This document shows, one piece after another, positions 25,332 to 34,238 of a stretch of 64,000 nt of DNA (positions are counted from its first letter, which is position 1; each line of letters begins with the position of its first letter). Source of the stretch: Rhodoferax sp. Lineage in GTDB: Bacteria; Pseudomonadota; Gammaproteobacteria; Burkholderiales; Burkholderiaceae_C. A program made the translations under genes and the position numbers. The DNA is taken from positions 124,001-188,000 of the forward strand of contig NZ_JABBPD010000008.1 of NCBI RefSeq assembly GCF_012927445.1, written 5' to 3'. Under the pieces are notes generated by a model, which saw only the letters and a program-made list of their open reading frames with translations, did not search any database and was not told where the DNA came from.

Positions 25332-26993
25332 TCAGTGAACGACCATCAGCGTGAAGGGGAATACATAAGCCTGCAGCGTGACAAGGATGCCCACCAGACA
25401 GGCCAGCGCGATCGAATGGAAGAACACATAGCGCAGGATGTCGCCTTCATGGTTGAACCAGCGCGTGGCGGTGGAAGCGACCACAATCGACTGGGCGTCA
25501 ATCATTTTGCCCATGACGCCGCCCGAGCTGTTGGCCGCGCCCATCAGGTTGGGCGACAAGCCCAACTGATCCGCCGCTACCCGCTGCATGCCGCCGAAGA
25601 GCACGTTCGAGGCGGTGTCGGAACCGGTCATCGCCACGCCGAGCCAGCCCATCAAAGTACCAAAGAACGGATAGAACACGCCGCTGTTGGCAAAGGCCAG
25701 ACCCAGCGTGGTGTCGGTGCCCGAAAAGCGGGTCAAGGTACCCAGACCCAGCATCAAGACAATGGTCATCAGCGAATAACGCACCAGCCAGAAGGTGCGG
25801 CCAAAGGAGCGCACGATCTCCATCGGTTTGTATTTCATGACCAGCGCGCCGATGATGGCCGCCAGCAAAATGCCGGTGCCGGTGGCTGACAGCAGATTGA
25901 GTACATAGACTGCGGCCTCAGGATGCGGCGTCGGCACTACCGGGGGCATCTTCATGATCAGGTTATGCAGGCCATCGATCGGGAACTTGGGGGCGAAAAT
26001 GTTGTTCAGGAAGTTCTTCACGGGCGGCAAGCCCCAGACAAACACGAACACAGTCAGGATGGCCCATGGCGTCCAGGCTTGAATCAGCTCAGCGCGCGAG
26101 TATTTCACAATAGCCACCGGCGCCTTGGCCTCGCCGCCGTCGGTCTCGTGACCCTTCAAGTTAGGGGAGGTCCAGATTTTCTTGGGCTGCCAGACGCGCA
26201 GGAACAGGATCAGCGAAACCATCGAGACGATGGCCGCAATGATGTCCACCAGTTCCGGGCCGATGAAGTTGGACACCAGGTATTGCGGGATGGCAAACGA
26301 AAGACCCGTGACCAGAATCGCGGGCCAGATCTCCATCATGGCCTTGCGACCCGCAAAGGCCCAAATCAACCAGAATGGCACCAGCAGCGAGAAGAACGGC
26401 AGTTGCCGCCCAATCATCGCGGTGACTTCCATCAGGTCGTAGCCATGGACTTTGGCCAACGTGATGACGGGCGTGCCCAGTGCGCCGAAGGCGACGGGTG
26501 CGGTATTGGCAATCAAACTCAGGCCCGAAGCGGCCAGCGGCGAGAAGCCCAAGCCGATCAAAATACCGGCAGTCACCGCCACCGGGGTGCCAAAGCCTGC
26601 CGCGCCTTCAAAGAAAGCGCCAAAGCAAAAGGCGATCAGCAGCAGCTGCAGGCGACGGTCATCGGTAATGCCCGACAGCGAGGCTTGCAGAATTTTGAAG
26701 CTGCCGTTTTGCTCCGCCAGTTGCTGCAAGAAGATGATGTTGAGCACAATCCAGCCGATCGGCAGCAGGCCGGTAAAACCGCCATACATGGCCGCCGTAC
26801 CCGCCATGCTGGCAGGCATGCCATAAGCGAATACAGCCACCAGCACCGCGGCCAACAGACCTAGACCGGCCGCAATGTGCGCCTTGATATGAAGAAATCC
26901 CAATGCCACAAGCATCACCACCACGGGCACGGCCGCCAGCAAGGTGGAAATGACCATATTTCCAAACGGGTTGTATACCTGTTGCCAGACCAT
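25332..26993 (-). CDS. lldP: L-lactate permease, LctP family
   Basis: Inner-membrane proton symporter for lactate, possibly also glycolate. It has 553 residues and about 13 membrane helices, starting MVWQQVYNPFGNMVISTLLAAVPV. Family blocks include FGAFFEGAAGFGTPVAVTA, NTAPVAFGALGTPV and the late GSDTASNVLFGGMQ and ANSSGGVMGKMIDAQSIVVA. The long loop around residue 275-295 is charged and cytoplasmic. No lactate dehydrogenase or lldR regulator is adjacent, so it appears to be expressed alone from the roughly 230-bp region upstream. Confidence 0.94.
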   Translation of the reverse strand: MVWQQVYNPFGNMVISTLLAAVPVVVMLVALGFLHIKAHIAAGLGLLAAVLVAVFAYGMPASMAGTAAMYGGFTGLLPIGWIVLNIIFLQQLAEQNGSFKILQASLSGITDDRRLQLLLIAFCFGAFFEGAAGFGTPVAVTAGILIGLGFSPLAASGLSLIANTAPVAFGALGTPVITLAKVHGYDLMEVTAMIGRQLPFFSLLVPFWLIWAFAGRKAMMEIWPAILVTGLSFAIPQYLVSNFIGPELVDIIAAIVSMVSLILFLRVWQPKKIWTSPNLKGHETDGGEAKAPVAIVKYSRAELIQAWTPWAILTVFVFVWGLPPVKNFLNNIFAPKFPIDGLHNLIMKMPPVVPTPHPEAAVYVLNLLSATGTGILLAAIIGALVMKYKPMEIVRSFGRTFWLVRYSLMTIVLMLGLGTLTRFSGTDTTLGLAFANSGVFYPFFGTLMGWLGVAMTGSDTASNVLFGGMQRVAADQLGLSPNLMGAANSSGGVMGKMIDAQSIVVASTATRWFNHEGDILRYVFFHSIALACLVGILVTLQAYVFPFTLMVVH

Positions 26994-27293
26994 GATTTTT
27001 TTCCTGAACGTTATATTGGGTTGACGCTGGCATGCGAGCGCGCCAGCGGTCGAGTGAGTGGGTAACTCATCGCGAACGAGACTATAGGGGCAAAGTAAGC
27101 CTCTCTCAGGTTGAAATTTCTTCAGGCGAGTCCTGACAATAATTCAGCCTTGTCGCGGATCGCAGCCTGAGCTCACGAGTTCAAGATTGCAGTCGTTCCG
27201 ATCGAGAGTGCAAACAGAACATGCTGAACTATAAAAAACCGCCCCGAAGGGCGGTTTGATACCGTAATGGCAGCGATCGCCGGGTTGGCTTGA
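26994..27293. other. Intergenic region: lldP promoter side and a terminator
   Basis: About 300 bp. It contains the terminator at 27231-27257 that ends the operon on the right and, left of it, the presumed lldP promoter. I found no gene and no clear LldR operator. Confidence 0.5.
27231..27257 (-). terminator. Intrinsic terminator of the diiron-fusion operon
   Basis: Read on the minus strand: nine-bp stem AAACCGCCC / GGGCGGTTT closed by a TTCG tetraloop and followed by a T-run. It lies 37 bp after the stop of the leftward operon. Confidence 0.85.
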
Positions 27294-28517
27294 CTACATG
27301 AAGTTGCGCGTATGCAGTGCGGACAGTTGTTGTGCGGTTTCTTTGCCAAAGCCCAGTTTTTCCAGGCGGGCCTGTCGTCCTGCGGCCATGTCCAGCATCA
27401 ACTCTTGCACCCGAACATAACCGGCGGCAATTGCCGTGGGTGTCAATTCTCCCGCTGCCAGCAGGATCAAGGCATCAAACACTTCTTCGTTTAGTCCGGA
27501 CGTGCCTGACAGGGCATCGTTGCGTGATTGCACGGCGTTCGCCAAACGGGTCCGGAACTGGGGTTCCTGTTCCAGCCTCGACATTAAATGCATCATGCCA
27601 AACGCCACGTGACGGGCTTCGTCCCGTGCCGCCAGCCGGGCAACCTGCCGGGTCACCGGGTCCGGCGCATGGGCATGCAGAAAGTGCAACAAGCTGACGA
27701 AAGTACCTTCGCCCAGCACCGACAGCAAAAATTGCGTGATGGAAAAATCAGGCTCATCCAGCAGTGTTTTCAGAGAAGTCTGGCCGCCGGCGGTCGAGAG
27801 TGCCGGCTCGCGGCCCTTCAGGCGCAAACGCCGTGTGAAGACGTGGATGTGCCGCGCCTCATCGGCCACCTGAATCGCCAGCAAGGCTTGTACTTCGCGA
27901 AAATGCGGATGCAATTGCCCCAGAAAACGTGCCGGCACAATCAAGGCAGCCTCTTCGTTTTCGATCATGTAGGTAAGCACCTGCACCACCGCATCTTCCA
28001 CGATGTCCGGCAACTCAAAAGGGGCGTCCCAGTCAATGACGGCATCGGGGTTCCATTGCGCCGCCACCGCCTGCTTGTACAGATCGGCGGCGCTGTCGGA
28101 CCAGACCTCCATTTTTTGATCGAGCCGGAAATGGATGGCAGGTGACCCCGCTTCCACCGTTGCGCCCCGCGCCGCCAAACCCCAGCAAGCCTGGGCTTGC
28201 CCGGCCACTGCGCCTTCAACCGTCGGGTCGGCGTGCCCCGTGTGCATGGCACCGCGCCAACGGCCGATTTCGGCCTCGCCCCGCCTTACGCGTGCCACCG
28301 TCCGCCCGTCCTGTTTAGACACGGCGAATTGATGCCCTTGACTGCGGCACCAAGCGGACAACTGGGCTTCCCATCCCGGGCAACGGCCGATCACACCGAT
28401 TTCGTCACCGGGTGGCACGTTCAATAGGCCGTGTTTGACCAATAAATGGGCGCCCGCATCGAGCCCCAAATTTTCAATATCGATAATCGGTAGCAAGGAT
28501 GTTTCCTTCAGCGTCAT
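27294..28517 (-). CDS. TusA-like domain fused to a ferritin-like diiron domain
   Basis: A 407-residue soluble protein that I cannot assign to a described enzyme. Residues about 10-75 resemble a TusA/SirA sulfur-carrier fold (VPPGDEIGVIGRCPGWEAQLSAWCRSQGH). Residues about 150-380 form a ferritin-like four-helix domain with two DEARH motifs, Glu220/His223 and Glu300/His303. Further acidic residues are available at Glu186-Glu189 (ENEE) and in GEGTF, which would complete a diiron site. Its first 44 bp overlap the PhnD-like gene. With the acyl-CoA dehydrogenase-like gene this suggests an oxygen-using modification of an imported compound, as inference. Confidence 0.7.
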   Translation of the reverse strand: MTLKETSLLPIIDIENLGLDAGAHLLVKHGLLNVPPGDEIGVIGRCPGWEAQLSAWCRSQGHQFAVSKQDGRTVARVRRGEAEIGRWRGAMHTGHADPTVEGAVAGQAQACWGLAARGATVEAGSPAIHFRLDQKMEVWSDSAADLYKQAVAAQWNPDAVIDWDAPFELPDIVEDAVVQVLTYMIENEEAALIVPARFLGQLHPHFREVQALLAIQVADEARHIHVFTRRLRLKGREPALSTAGGQTSLKTLLDEPDFSITQFLLSVLGEGTFVSLLHFLHAHAPDPVTRQVARLAARDEARHVAFGMMHLMSRLEQEPQFRTRLANAVQSRNDALSGTSGLNEEVFDALILLAAGELTPTAIAAGYVRVQELMLDMAAGRQARLEKLGFGKETAQQLSALHTRNFM

Positions 28518-29340
28518 AAAACTTTTCGTCGTCGGTCGCCCGAATCAGTAAATCGTAACCACTGGTGCGACCGGGCAGCCAGGTTTTGAGTCCTTCCAGT
28601 TCTAGCAGGGGCCGTACCAACGGGTCTTCCCAGCGCATGGCCAACAGCAACTCAGTGAAGCGGGCAATTTTGTCTTCGGGTGCGCCGGGGCTGACGGTGA
28701 AGTTGCAGTGATCGTAGATGCCGGTTCGCGCCACGATACGGGTGGCACTGGCCGGCAACAGGCCTTCACGCGAGAACGCTATGTGGTTGCCGTCGATCAT
28801 CCAGGCCGCATCAATTTCGCCGGCCATCAAGGCCAGTGCTGCCTCGCGTTCGCCGCCAATATGGTCGCCGTGTTTGCCGCCCAGCACGTCGAAGCGTCTG
28901 GCCGTGTAATCGCGCCCTGCGATCAAGCCATGTTGGCGCAAATGGTCGAGCGGAATCAGGTTGGCTTGTGGTGAATCGATGGCCCCGAAACCAATGACTT
29001 TGCCCGTCAACTGGGCCAATTCGTCCGCCTCTGCAACCGCTGAGTCGCTGCGCACCACCAGCACCGACGTGAGGTCGCAGTCGGTGTCGCGCATCGCCAC
29101 GGCGCGGGCTGTTTGACCGCGGGCACGGGCCATGCGATCGGCCCGGACCCAGGCCAGCGGCGAGTTCCAGGCGATGGCGATGCTGCCGTCGAATTGCGCT
29201 TCAACCTGACGTTCGTAGTTGGAATAAAGAACGTAGTCGAATTCAAAATCAAGACGTCGAAAATACTCTTTAAATCCTTCCCAGATTGTCACAACCTTGG
29301 GTGCATAAGCCACGGCACCCATCATCAATGGTGTTGTCAT
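28474..29340 (-). CDS. PhnD/SsuA-type binding protein without signal peptide
   Basis: A 288-residue periplasmic-binding-protein fold of the phosphonate/transferrin type: MTTPLMMGAVAYAPKVVTIWEGF at the start, IAWNSPLAWVRA, GKVIGFGAIDSPQANLIPL (hinge strand) and GEIDAAWMIDGNHIAF. No signal peptide or lipobox is visible and no ABC permease is adjacent. It may therefore act in the cytoplasm as a substrate-binding or enzyme-like protein rather than as a transporter component. The ATG at 29340 has TAAGGAG upstream. It is 10 bp after the acyl-CoA dehydrogenase-like stop and overlaps the diiron-fusion start. Confidence 0.75.
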   Translation of the reverse strand: MTTPLMMGAVAYAPKVVTIWEGFKEYFRRLDFEFDYVLYSNYERQVEAQFDGSIAIAWNSPLAWVRADRMARARGQTARAVAMRDTDCDLTSVLVVRSDSAVAEADELAQLTGKVIGFGAIDSPQANLIPLDHLRQHGLIAGRDYTARRFDVLGGKHGDHIGGEREAALALMAGEIDAAWMIDGNHIAFSREGLLPASATRIVARTGIYDHCNFTVSPGAPEDKIARFTELLLAMRWEDPLVRPLLELEGLKTWLPGRTSGYDLLIRATDDEKFYDAEGNILATDYRY

Positions 29341-29350
29341 CGTCTGCTCC

Positions 29351-30469
29351 TTAACCAAACACCGGCATGCCGCACACGGCCTTGCCAATAAAGTCGAACA
29401 ACACATCGGAAGTGGGCGCCATGATGGAGGCGGCCCGCGCATCGCGGAAGTAACGCTCCACGCCAACATCCTTGCGGAACGCCGCGCCACCGCAGACGCG
29501 CATGGCGGTGTCAGTCACCTGCAGGGCGGCTTCTGCCGCCGCCACCTTAACCTGCATCACGCGCAGCATGGCATCTTCACGACCGGCCGCCAAGGCCGCG
29601 ATCGTGTCATCACGCAAGGTGCGCGCCATATCGGCCTGGATACGGGCACGGGCAATGTAAGCGCGGATGGTGGGCAGATCGGCCAGCGTAGTGCCCAAAT
29701 GCTCCAGTTTGTTGCCGCTGACATGGGCGCAAGACGATTTGAGTGATGCCTCCATGAGGCCAATCGAGCAGGAGGCGATCAGCGTCGCGAAAACCGGCAG
29801 CACCGTGCCGATCATGATGTCAAAGCCACCGCCATCGGTTCCCAACATGGCCGAGTTCGACAGTCGCAGCGACTTGGCGGTCAGCGGCGAGGAGCGATTG
29901 CCGCGCAAGCCCATGCCATCGAAAAATTTGGGCTCGCTGAGGCCGGCCAGTTTGCTGTCAACCTGCCATAGGGTGCTGGCACCCGTGGCTGCGACAGGAC
30001 AGGTTGACCAGACGTAAGAGTTGGCCTCGCCCGCCGATGTCACCATCGTTTTGCTGCAATCCAGGACGACCTCGTTGCCCTCTTGGTGCGCGGAACCAAC
30101 GGGTGCCCAGAAGTGACTGCGCGAGCCGGTATCGGACCAGGCCAGCGTGGTCAGATGGTGACCCGCCGCAATGTCCTGCCGGGTTGCCTCGTTGCCGAAT
30201 TTTTCCAGCACGGTGGTGCCGCAATAGTGCATGGTCACCACCATGGCGGTGGAGGGGCAAGCCTCGGCAATCCGTTCCACAACCTGAGCCGCTTCTGCCA
30301 AGCCGAGTCCCATGCCGCCAACCGTGCTTGCACTGACCAGACCGAGGAGTCCCGCCTCACCAAGCGCCGTTATGGCGATGCGCGGAAACGCGCTATCACG
30401 GTCGGTGGCTTGCGCCGCGGGTGCAATCGTGTCATTCACGATGGCGGCGAGTTTTTGCAGATAAGTCAT
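29351..30469 (-). CDS. Acyl-CoA dehydrogenase-like flavoprotein
   Basis: A 372-residue member of the acyl-CoA dehydrogenase superfamily. It starts MTYLQKLAAIVNDTIAPAAQATDRDSAFP, has the N-terminal helical domain, a central FAD/substrate segment (LAWSDTGSRSHFWAP) and a C-terminal block (RDARAASIMAPTSDVLFDFIGKAV). I do not see the usual catalytic glutamate motif of beta-oxidation enzymes, so it may be a flavin monooxygenase or oxidase related to the DszC/SfnB group; this is a guess. It is the first gene of a three-gene operon with the PhnD-like and diiron-fusion genes. Confidence 0.8.
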   Translation of the reverse strand: MTYLQKLAAIVNDTIAPAAQATDRDSAFPRIAITALGEAGLLGLVSASTVGGMGLGLAEAAQVVERIAEACPSTAMVVTMHYCGTTVLEKFGNEATRQDIAAGHHLTTLAWSDTGSRSHFWAPVGSAHQEGNEVVLDCSKTMVTSAGEANSYVWSTCPVAATGASTLWQVDSKLAGLSEPKFFDGMGLRGNRSSPLTAKSLRLSNSAMLGTDGGGFDIMIGTVLPVFATLIASCSIGLMEASLKSSCAHVSGNKLEHLGTTLADLPTIRAYIARARIQADMARTLRDDTIAALAAGREDAMLRVMQVKVAAAEAALQVTDTAMRVCGGAAFRKDVGVERYFRDARAASIMAPTSDVLFDFIGKAVCGMPVFG

Positions 30470-30796
30470 GGCATCCTTTGGAAAAAAGAGCGCGACCAAG
30501 CAGCAGGATAAAACAGACTGGAGTTGGGACGGCTGGGCAAAAGCCCTGCGCAAAATGCGGGGGGATCGAACCAGGTCCGGTTATGCGTTTCGCACCTCTA
30601 AATGTCTGCTGACCTGCCCGTTGGCAGCGCTTTGAACGGTACTTTCCATCATGTTTATTCTTCCAACCAGCCACACGCAGGCCGTCTGACCCGATCCGGC
30701 TTCTGCTAAAGAAGTGAATTCGGCGTTACGGCGTGCCAGTTGGAAGTCAACACAACAGCAGCGGCAGTTTACCGCGAGAAAGTTGCGCGACAGCAG
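30470..30796. other. Leader region upstream of the acyl-CoA dehydrogenase-like operon
   Basis: About 325 bp without a supported gene. On the minus strand it holds a 17-codon frame (30652-30599) behind a GGAAG-type ribosome site and, closer to the operon, a GGGC-TTTT-GCCC hairpin. I could not match it to a riboswitch class. Confidence 0.3.
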
Positions 30797-31462
30797 CTAC
30801 GGGTGGTCCAGATCAATGATGGCCGCCAGCGGCACCTCGCCTGGCGCATCGTAGTGGGCGACCAGCCATGCTCGGTTCGGGTGGCTTGATGCGTCTGCCA
30901 GAAGTTCCAGCACAAAACCAATCGAAGCCTTGTCGAGCGCGGCAAAGGGTTCGTCCAGCAAGGTGACCGTTGCACCCGAGGCAAAGGCGGCGGCCAGCCA
31001 GACTTTGCGCTTCGACCCGGTGGACAGCATGTAAAGCGGCTTGTGCAGATGCGGCGTCAGTGACAAACCTTCGATCAACCCGGCCAAGACCTGCTCGTCA
31101 AATTGGGGGTAAAGGCGGGGCAGCGACTTGAAGTAGTCGACCGCGCTGAGCTGATCCCAGGTCTCTGACTGCGGGTCGGCCCAGAACACCTGCTGCCGGT
31201 AGCACAGTGGCTGATCGCTCAGTCGCATGTCGTTGATCTGCAGGACGCCGGCCTGGGCGGGGAGTTGCCCCGCCAGCAGCCGGAGCAATGTGGTCTTGCC
31301 GCTGCCATCGCCGCCACACACCAGCGTGACGCCGGACGGAATGCGCGCAGACAGATGGGTGAACAGTTCGCGTTGCGGGTAGCCGAAACGCAGACCCTCA
31401 ATGTGCAGAATGGCTGGCGTGGCAGGATGTTCGATGAAACGACCCTCGTGTTGGTTGCGCAT
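30797..31462 (-). CDS. ABC transporter ATP-binding protein
   Basis: A 221-residue ATPase subunit. It has Walker A GGDGSGKTT near residue 43-51, a degenerate signature LSTGSKRK in place of LSGGQ, Walker B VTLLDEPFAALD and an H-loop in LVAHYD. The STGxKRK variant is seen in export-type ATPases of the CcmA or ABC-2 kind. No permease gene adjoins it; the only partner is the EamA transporter gene 10 bp upstream in the same operon. It must pair with a membrane protein encoded elsewhere, or be an orphan. Confidence 0.8.
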   Translation of the reverse strand: MRNQHEGRFIEHPATPAILHIEGLRFGYPQRELFTHLSARIPSGVTLVCGGDGSGKTTLLRLLAGQLPAQAGVLQINDMRLSDQPLCYRQQVFWADPQSETWDQLSAVDYFKSLPRLYPQFDEQVLAGLIEGLSLTPHLHKPLYMLSTGSKRKVWLAAAFASGATVTLLDEPFAALDKASIGFVLELLADASSHPNRAWLVAHYDAPGEVPLAAIIDLDHP

Positions 31463-31472
31463 GGGCGTCTGC

Positions 31473-32357
31473 TTAAGCGTTGGTTCGCAGCAGGGCCGCG
31501 CGCAGGCGCGGCCACACAACGATCACCACCAGACCGCACAGCACCAGTGCGCCGGCTGCCAGCTTCCACAGGGGCAGCGGCTCACCCAGGGACAGTGCCG
31601 AGGCCCCCATGCCGAAGACGGGTACCAGCAGTGCCATGGGTGTGATCGTGGCGGCCGGATGCCGTGCCAGCAGCCAGTTCCACACACCGTAGCCGAACAG
31701 TGTGTTGCCGATGGCCTGCCACAGCACGCAGGCCCACACCCCGACGCTGGCGTGCATCACACCCGACGCCATGGCCTGCGGTCCTTCCAGCCACCACGAC
31801 AGGGCAAATAACGGTGGTACGGCGAACAGGCTGGTCCAGACCATGAAGCCGAGCATGTCGACGCGCCCCACCGTTTTAACCACCATATTGGCGCAGGCCC
31901 AGAAAAACGCCGCCGCCAGCACCAGGGCCAGACCCTTGACCGTGAGGGTGGCGTCCAGGTGCGAGGCAATGACGGCCAGCCCCGCCACGGCCAGCATCAG
32001 TCCTGCCAGTTGATAGCCCCGGACCCGTTCGCCCAGTGTCAGCAGCGACAAGCCGATGGTGAAGAAGACTTGGACCTGAATGACCAGCGAAGCCAGTCCG
32101 GGTGAAATATCGGCGCGCATGGCCAGGAACAGCAAGGCAAATTGCCCCACCCCCAGCAACATGCCAAACGCGGCCAGCTTGTGCCAGGGCACCGCCGGCC
32201 GCCGGATAAACAGCAACCAGGGCAGGGCGGAAAAAGCAAAACGCAGCGTGGCAAACAGAAAGGGTGGCAAACCATCCAGTCCCCAGCGGATAACGACAAA
32301 GTTGGTGCCCCAGACGAAGACAACGGACAGGGCGAGAAGAAGATGAGAGTAGGACAA
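31473..32357 (-). CDS. EamA-family exporter, YdeD-like
   Basis: A 294-residue inner-membrane protein with about ten helices in two EamA repeats. It begins MSYSHLLLALSVVFVWGTNFVVIRWGL and closes with SLGEPLPLWKLAAGALVLCGLVV, close to the O-acetylserine/cysteine exporter group of E. coli. Export of amino-acid metabolites is therefore plausible but unproven. It is first in a two-gene transcription unit with the ABC ATPase. Confidence 0.85.
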   Translation of the reverse strand: MSYSHLLLALSVVFVWGTNFVVIRWGLDGLPPFLFATLRFAFSALPWLLFIRRPAVPWHKLAAFGMLLGVGQFALLFLAMRADISPGLASLVIQVQVFFTIGLSLLTLGERVRGYQLAGLMLAVAGLAVIASHLDATLTVKGLALVLAAAFFWACANMVVKTVGRVDMLGFMVWTSLFAVPPLFALSWWLEGPQAMASGVMHASVGVWACVLWQAIGNTLFGYGVWNWLLARHPAATITPMALLVPVFGMGASALSLGEPLPLWKLAAGALVLCGLVVIVVWPRLRAALLRTNA

Positions 32358-32429
32358 AAAGGATGCTCCAGCGGGACGACACAGAGGTGCCCGCCGAGTT
32401 TAGCCCGCAACCTTTTTACCCCTACATTT

Positions 32430-33155
32430 TCATTTGCGAAAGCTGATGTCGCCGAACCAGGTGGTGACGCGCTCATTGGTGTTGTCGGAATCGCTGCCAA
32501 CGGCAATGCTGGTCACGGCCGGGGCATCAAAGCCGAAAGCATCTCGAAAATCTGCGTACACGTCGCGCGATTCAGTCATCCATTGGCCCACATGCGCCGG
32601 CCCGCTTTGCAGGACAATTTTTCGCAGTCGATGGGTGTAGGGGCTCCACGTCTTGTAACCGATGCGGTATTTGTTGTCCCACACGTAACACAGGGCCGCC
32701 GTCGGGACCTCGACGCCGGCCACCAGGCGCGCGAGTTTTATTTTGCTGCGATCGGCAAAAGACAGTGATTCCAGCGGGACATCAAAAAACACATACACCC
32801 GCGCTGAATGGTCGTCGTCGAGTTTGTCCTCCATGTCCGCTTTGTCCAGCATGCGGTTGACTTTCCAGCGCCATTCCAGCACCGCTTTGCCGCCGCCTGC
32901 GGCGTCCGATGCCGGCGCGGTGAGGGGAATGTCAAGGCTGCCAGCGCTGTTGTCGGAATCAACGCGCAGGACGGTCTTGCCTTCATCGGCCACCAGGGAA
33001 AAATTATTTCTGGCAATCTTCGGCAGGGTGACGATGCGAAATTCCTTCGGCAACGCCTGCCCCGGGGGCAGCGAAGAAAACGGTGGCGGCACCTCGCCAC
33101 TCCATGCGAGTATCGAGAACAGCAACAACGCTATCGGTGATAAACGGGTTTTCAT
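32430..33155 (-). CDS. DUF3047 exported protein
   Basis: A 241-residue protein with a signal peptide (MKTRLSPIALLLFSILAWSGE). The DUF3047 fold is recognisable from LEWRWKVNRMLDKADMEDKLDDDHSARVYVFFD, ALCYVWDNKY and the end GSDSDNTNERVTTWFGDISF. The family is widespread in proteobacteria without a known function and has a jelly-roll-like look. It stands alone, between the EamA unit and the zinc island, and has no visible Zur box. Confidence 0.85.
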   Translation of the reverse strand: MKTRLSPIALLLFSILAWSGEVPPPFSSLPPGQALPKEFRIVTLPKIARNNFSLVADEGKTVLRVDSDNSAGSLDIPLTAPASDAAGGGKAVLEWRWKVNRMLDKADMEDKLDDDHSARVYVFFDVPLESLSFADRSKIKLARLVAGVEVPTAALCYVWDNKYRIGYKTWSPYTHRLRKIVLQSGPAHVGQWMTESRDVYADFRDAFGFDAPAVTSIAVGSDSDNTNERVTTWFGDISFRK

Positions 33156-33264
33156 GATGGTTGGGGCAATGCTTGATTTTCAGCGTCTGGCGTTGAAGTA
33201 ATTTTGCCAGCAGTCACGGAGGTTGGCTAGGGGCTGGCGTTTGGTCCGGCGCTGCGGGTTTGCC

Positions 33265-34185
33265 TCAGTTCTGCTGCATCCCCTGCATCAATTGAGTCAC
33301 GTTGTGGCGCATCATCTTGAGGTAGCTGGCGCCCGCCTTATCCGGACCGGAGAGGGCGTCCACATACAGCTTGCCGCCAACGGTCACGCCCGTGTCTTTG
33401 GTGAGTTGTTCCAGCAGTTTGGGATTGCTCATGTTCTCCACAAAAACAGCCTTGATTTTTTCGCGTTTGATCTGGCGAATCAGAAGCGCCACTTGTTTGG
33501 CGCTGGGTTCGGCATCGGTGGACACGCCTTGTGGTGCCAGAAAGGTCAGTTGGTAGTGCTCTGCAAAGTAGCCAAAGGCATCGTGCGAGGTGATGACCTT
33601 GCGTTTGTCCTTGGTCAGCTGCGCAAACTGGCTCTTGGCCCAGTTGTCCAGGGTTTGCAGCTCCTTGATATAAGCCTCGCTGTTGCTTTTGAAGGTGGCC
33701 GTACCGGCGGCGTCCAGTTGGGTGAGCGCGGCCGCAATGTTGCGCACGTAAAGGATCACGTTCTCGGGGTTTTGCCACGCGTGGGGATCACTCTGGGCGT
33801 GCCGGCTGCCGTTCTCGGCGGGCAGGGTGCGGGTCGCCACGCCAAGGGACGCGACCAGCGTGGCGCCCTTGTAGCCGGCGGATCGGGTCAGCTTGTGCGC
33901 CCAGGGTTCAAATCCGAGGCCGTTGATAACCAGCAGCCTGGCGTGCAGGATGTTCCTGGCGTCCACGGGCTTCGGTTCGAAGACATGCGCGTCTTCGTCA
34001 GGCCCCACCAGGGTGGTGACCGTGACGCGCTCCCCCCCGACGACCCGCACCAGGTCAGCCAGGATGCTGAAGCTGGCGGTCACCGGCAATTTTTCGGCCG
34101 CGAAGCTGCTGGTTGGGTGCAGGCACAGTGCGGCCAGAACCACTGAAACCACCGAAGTCAATAATGGGCGTAACAAGCGTGGCAT
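33265..34185 (-). CDS. znuA: Zinc ABC transporter, periplasmic binding protein
   Basis: Captures zinc (or manganese) in the periplasm and hands it to the permease. The 306-residue protein has a signal peptide ending SSFAA, then the cluster A-I fold with metal ligands in GPDEDAHVFEP (His), DPHAWQNP (His), ITSHDAFGYF (His) and LYVDAL (Asp). The His-rich loop of many ZnuA proteins is absent, so metal choice rests on context: the operon faces zur across Zur boxes. The start at 34185 lies 54 bp after the permease stop. It is the last gene of znuCBA. Confidence 0.92.
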   Translation of the reverse strand: MPRLLRPLLTSVVSVVLAALCLHPTSSFAAEKLPVTASFSILADLVRVVGGERVTVTTLVGPDEDAHVFEPKPVDARNILHARLLVINGLGFEPWAHKLTRSAGYKGATLVASLGVATRTLPAENGSRHAQSDPHAWQNPENVILYVRNIAAALTQLDAAGTATFKSNSEAYIKELQTLDNWAKSQFAQLTKDKRKVITSHDAFGYFAEHYQLTFLAPQGVSTDAEPSAKQVALLIRQIKREKIKAVFVENMSNPKLLEQLTKDTGVTVGGKLYVDALSGPDKAGASYLKMMRHNVTQLMQGMQQN

Positions 34186-34238
34186 CGAATAGTCCTGATG
34201 GATGTGAAGAAATAAAAGCGGGTCGTGCTGGAACGTTT

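Noticed and set aside
27294-28517. Reading the diiron fusion as a small ribonucleotide reductase subunit that would rescue the RNR-like protein
   Set aside because: The DEARH arrangement is that of ferritin-like proteins with no radical Tyr context, and the two genes are 24 kb apart without shared regulation.
30540-30590. A GGTTCGATCC stretch resembling a tRNA T-arm on the minus strand
   Set aside because: The flanking bases do not pair into a T-stem and no acceptor, D-arm or anticodon arm is present.
30599-30652. A 17-codon possible leader peptide upstream of the flavoprotein operon
   Set aside because: Too short to support on its own, with no run of regulatory codons; kept only as part of the leader-region note.
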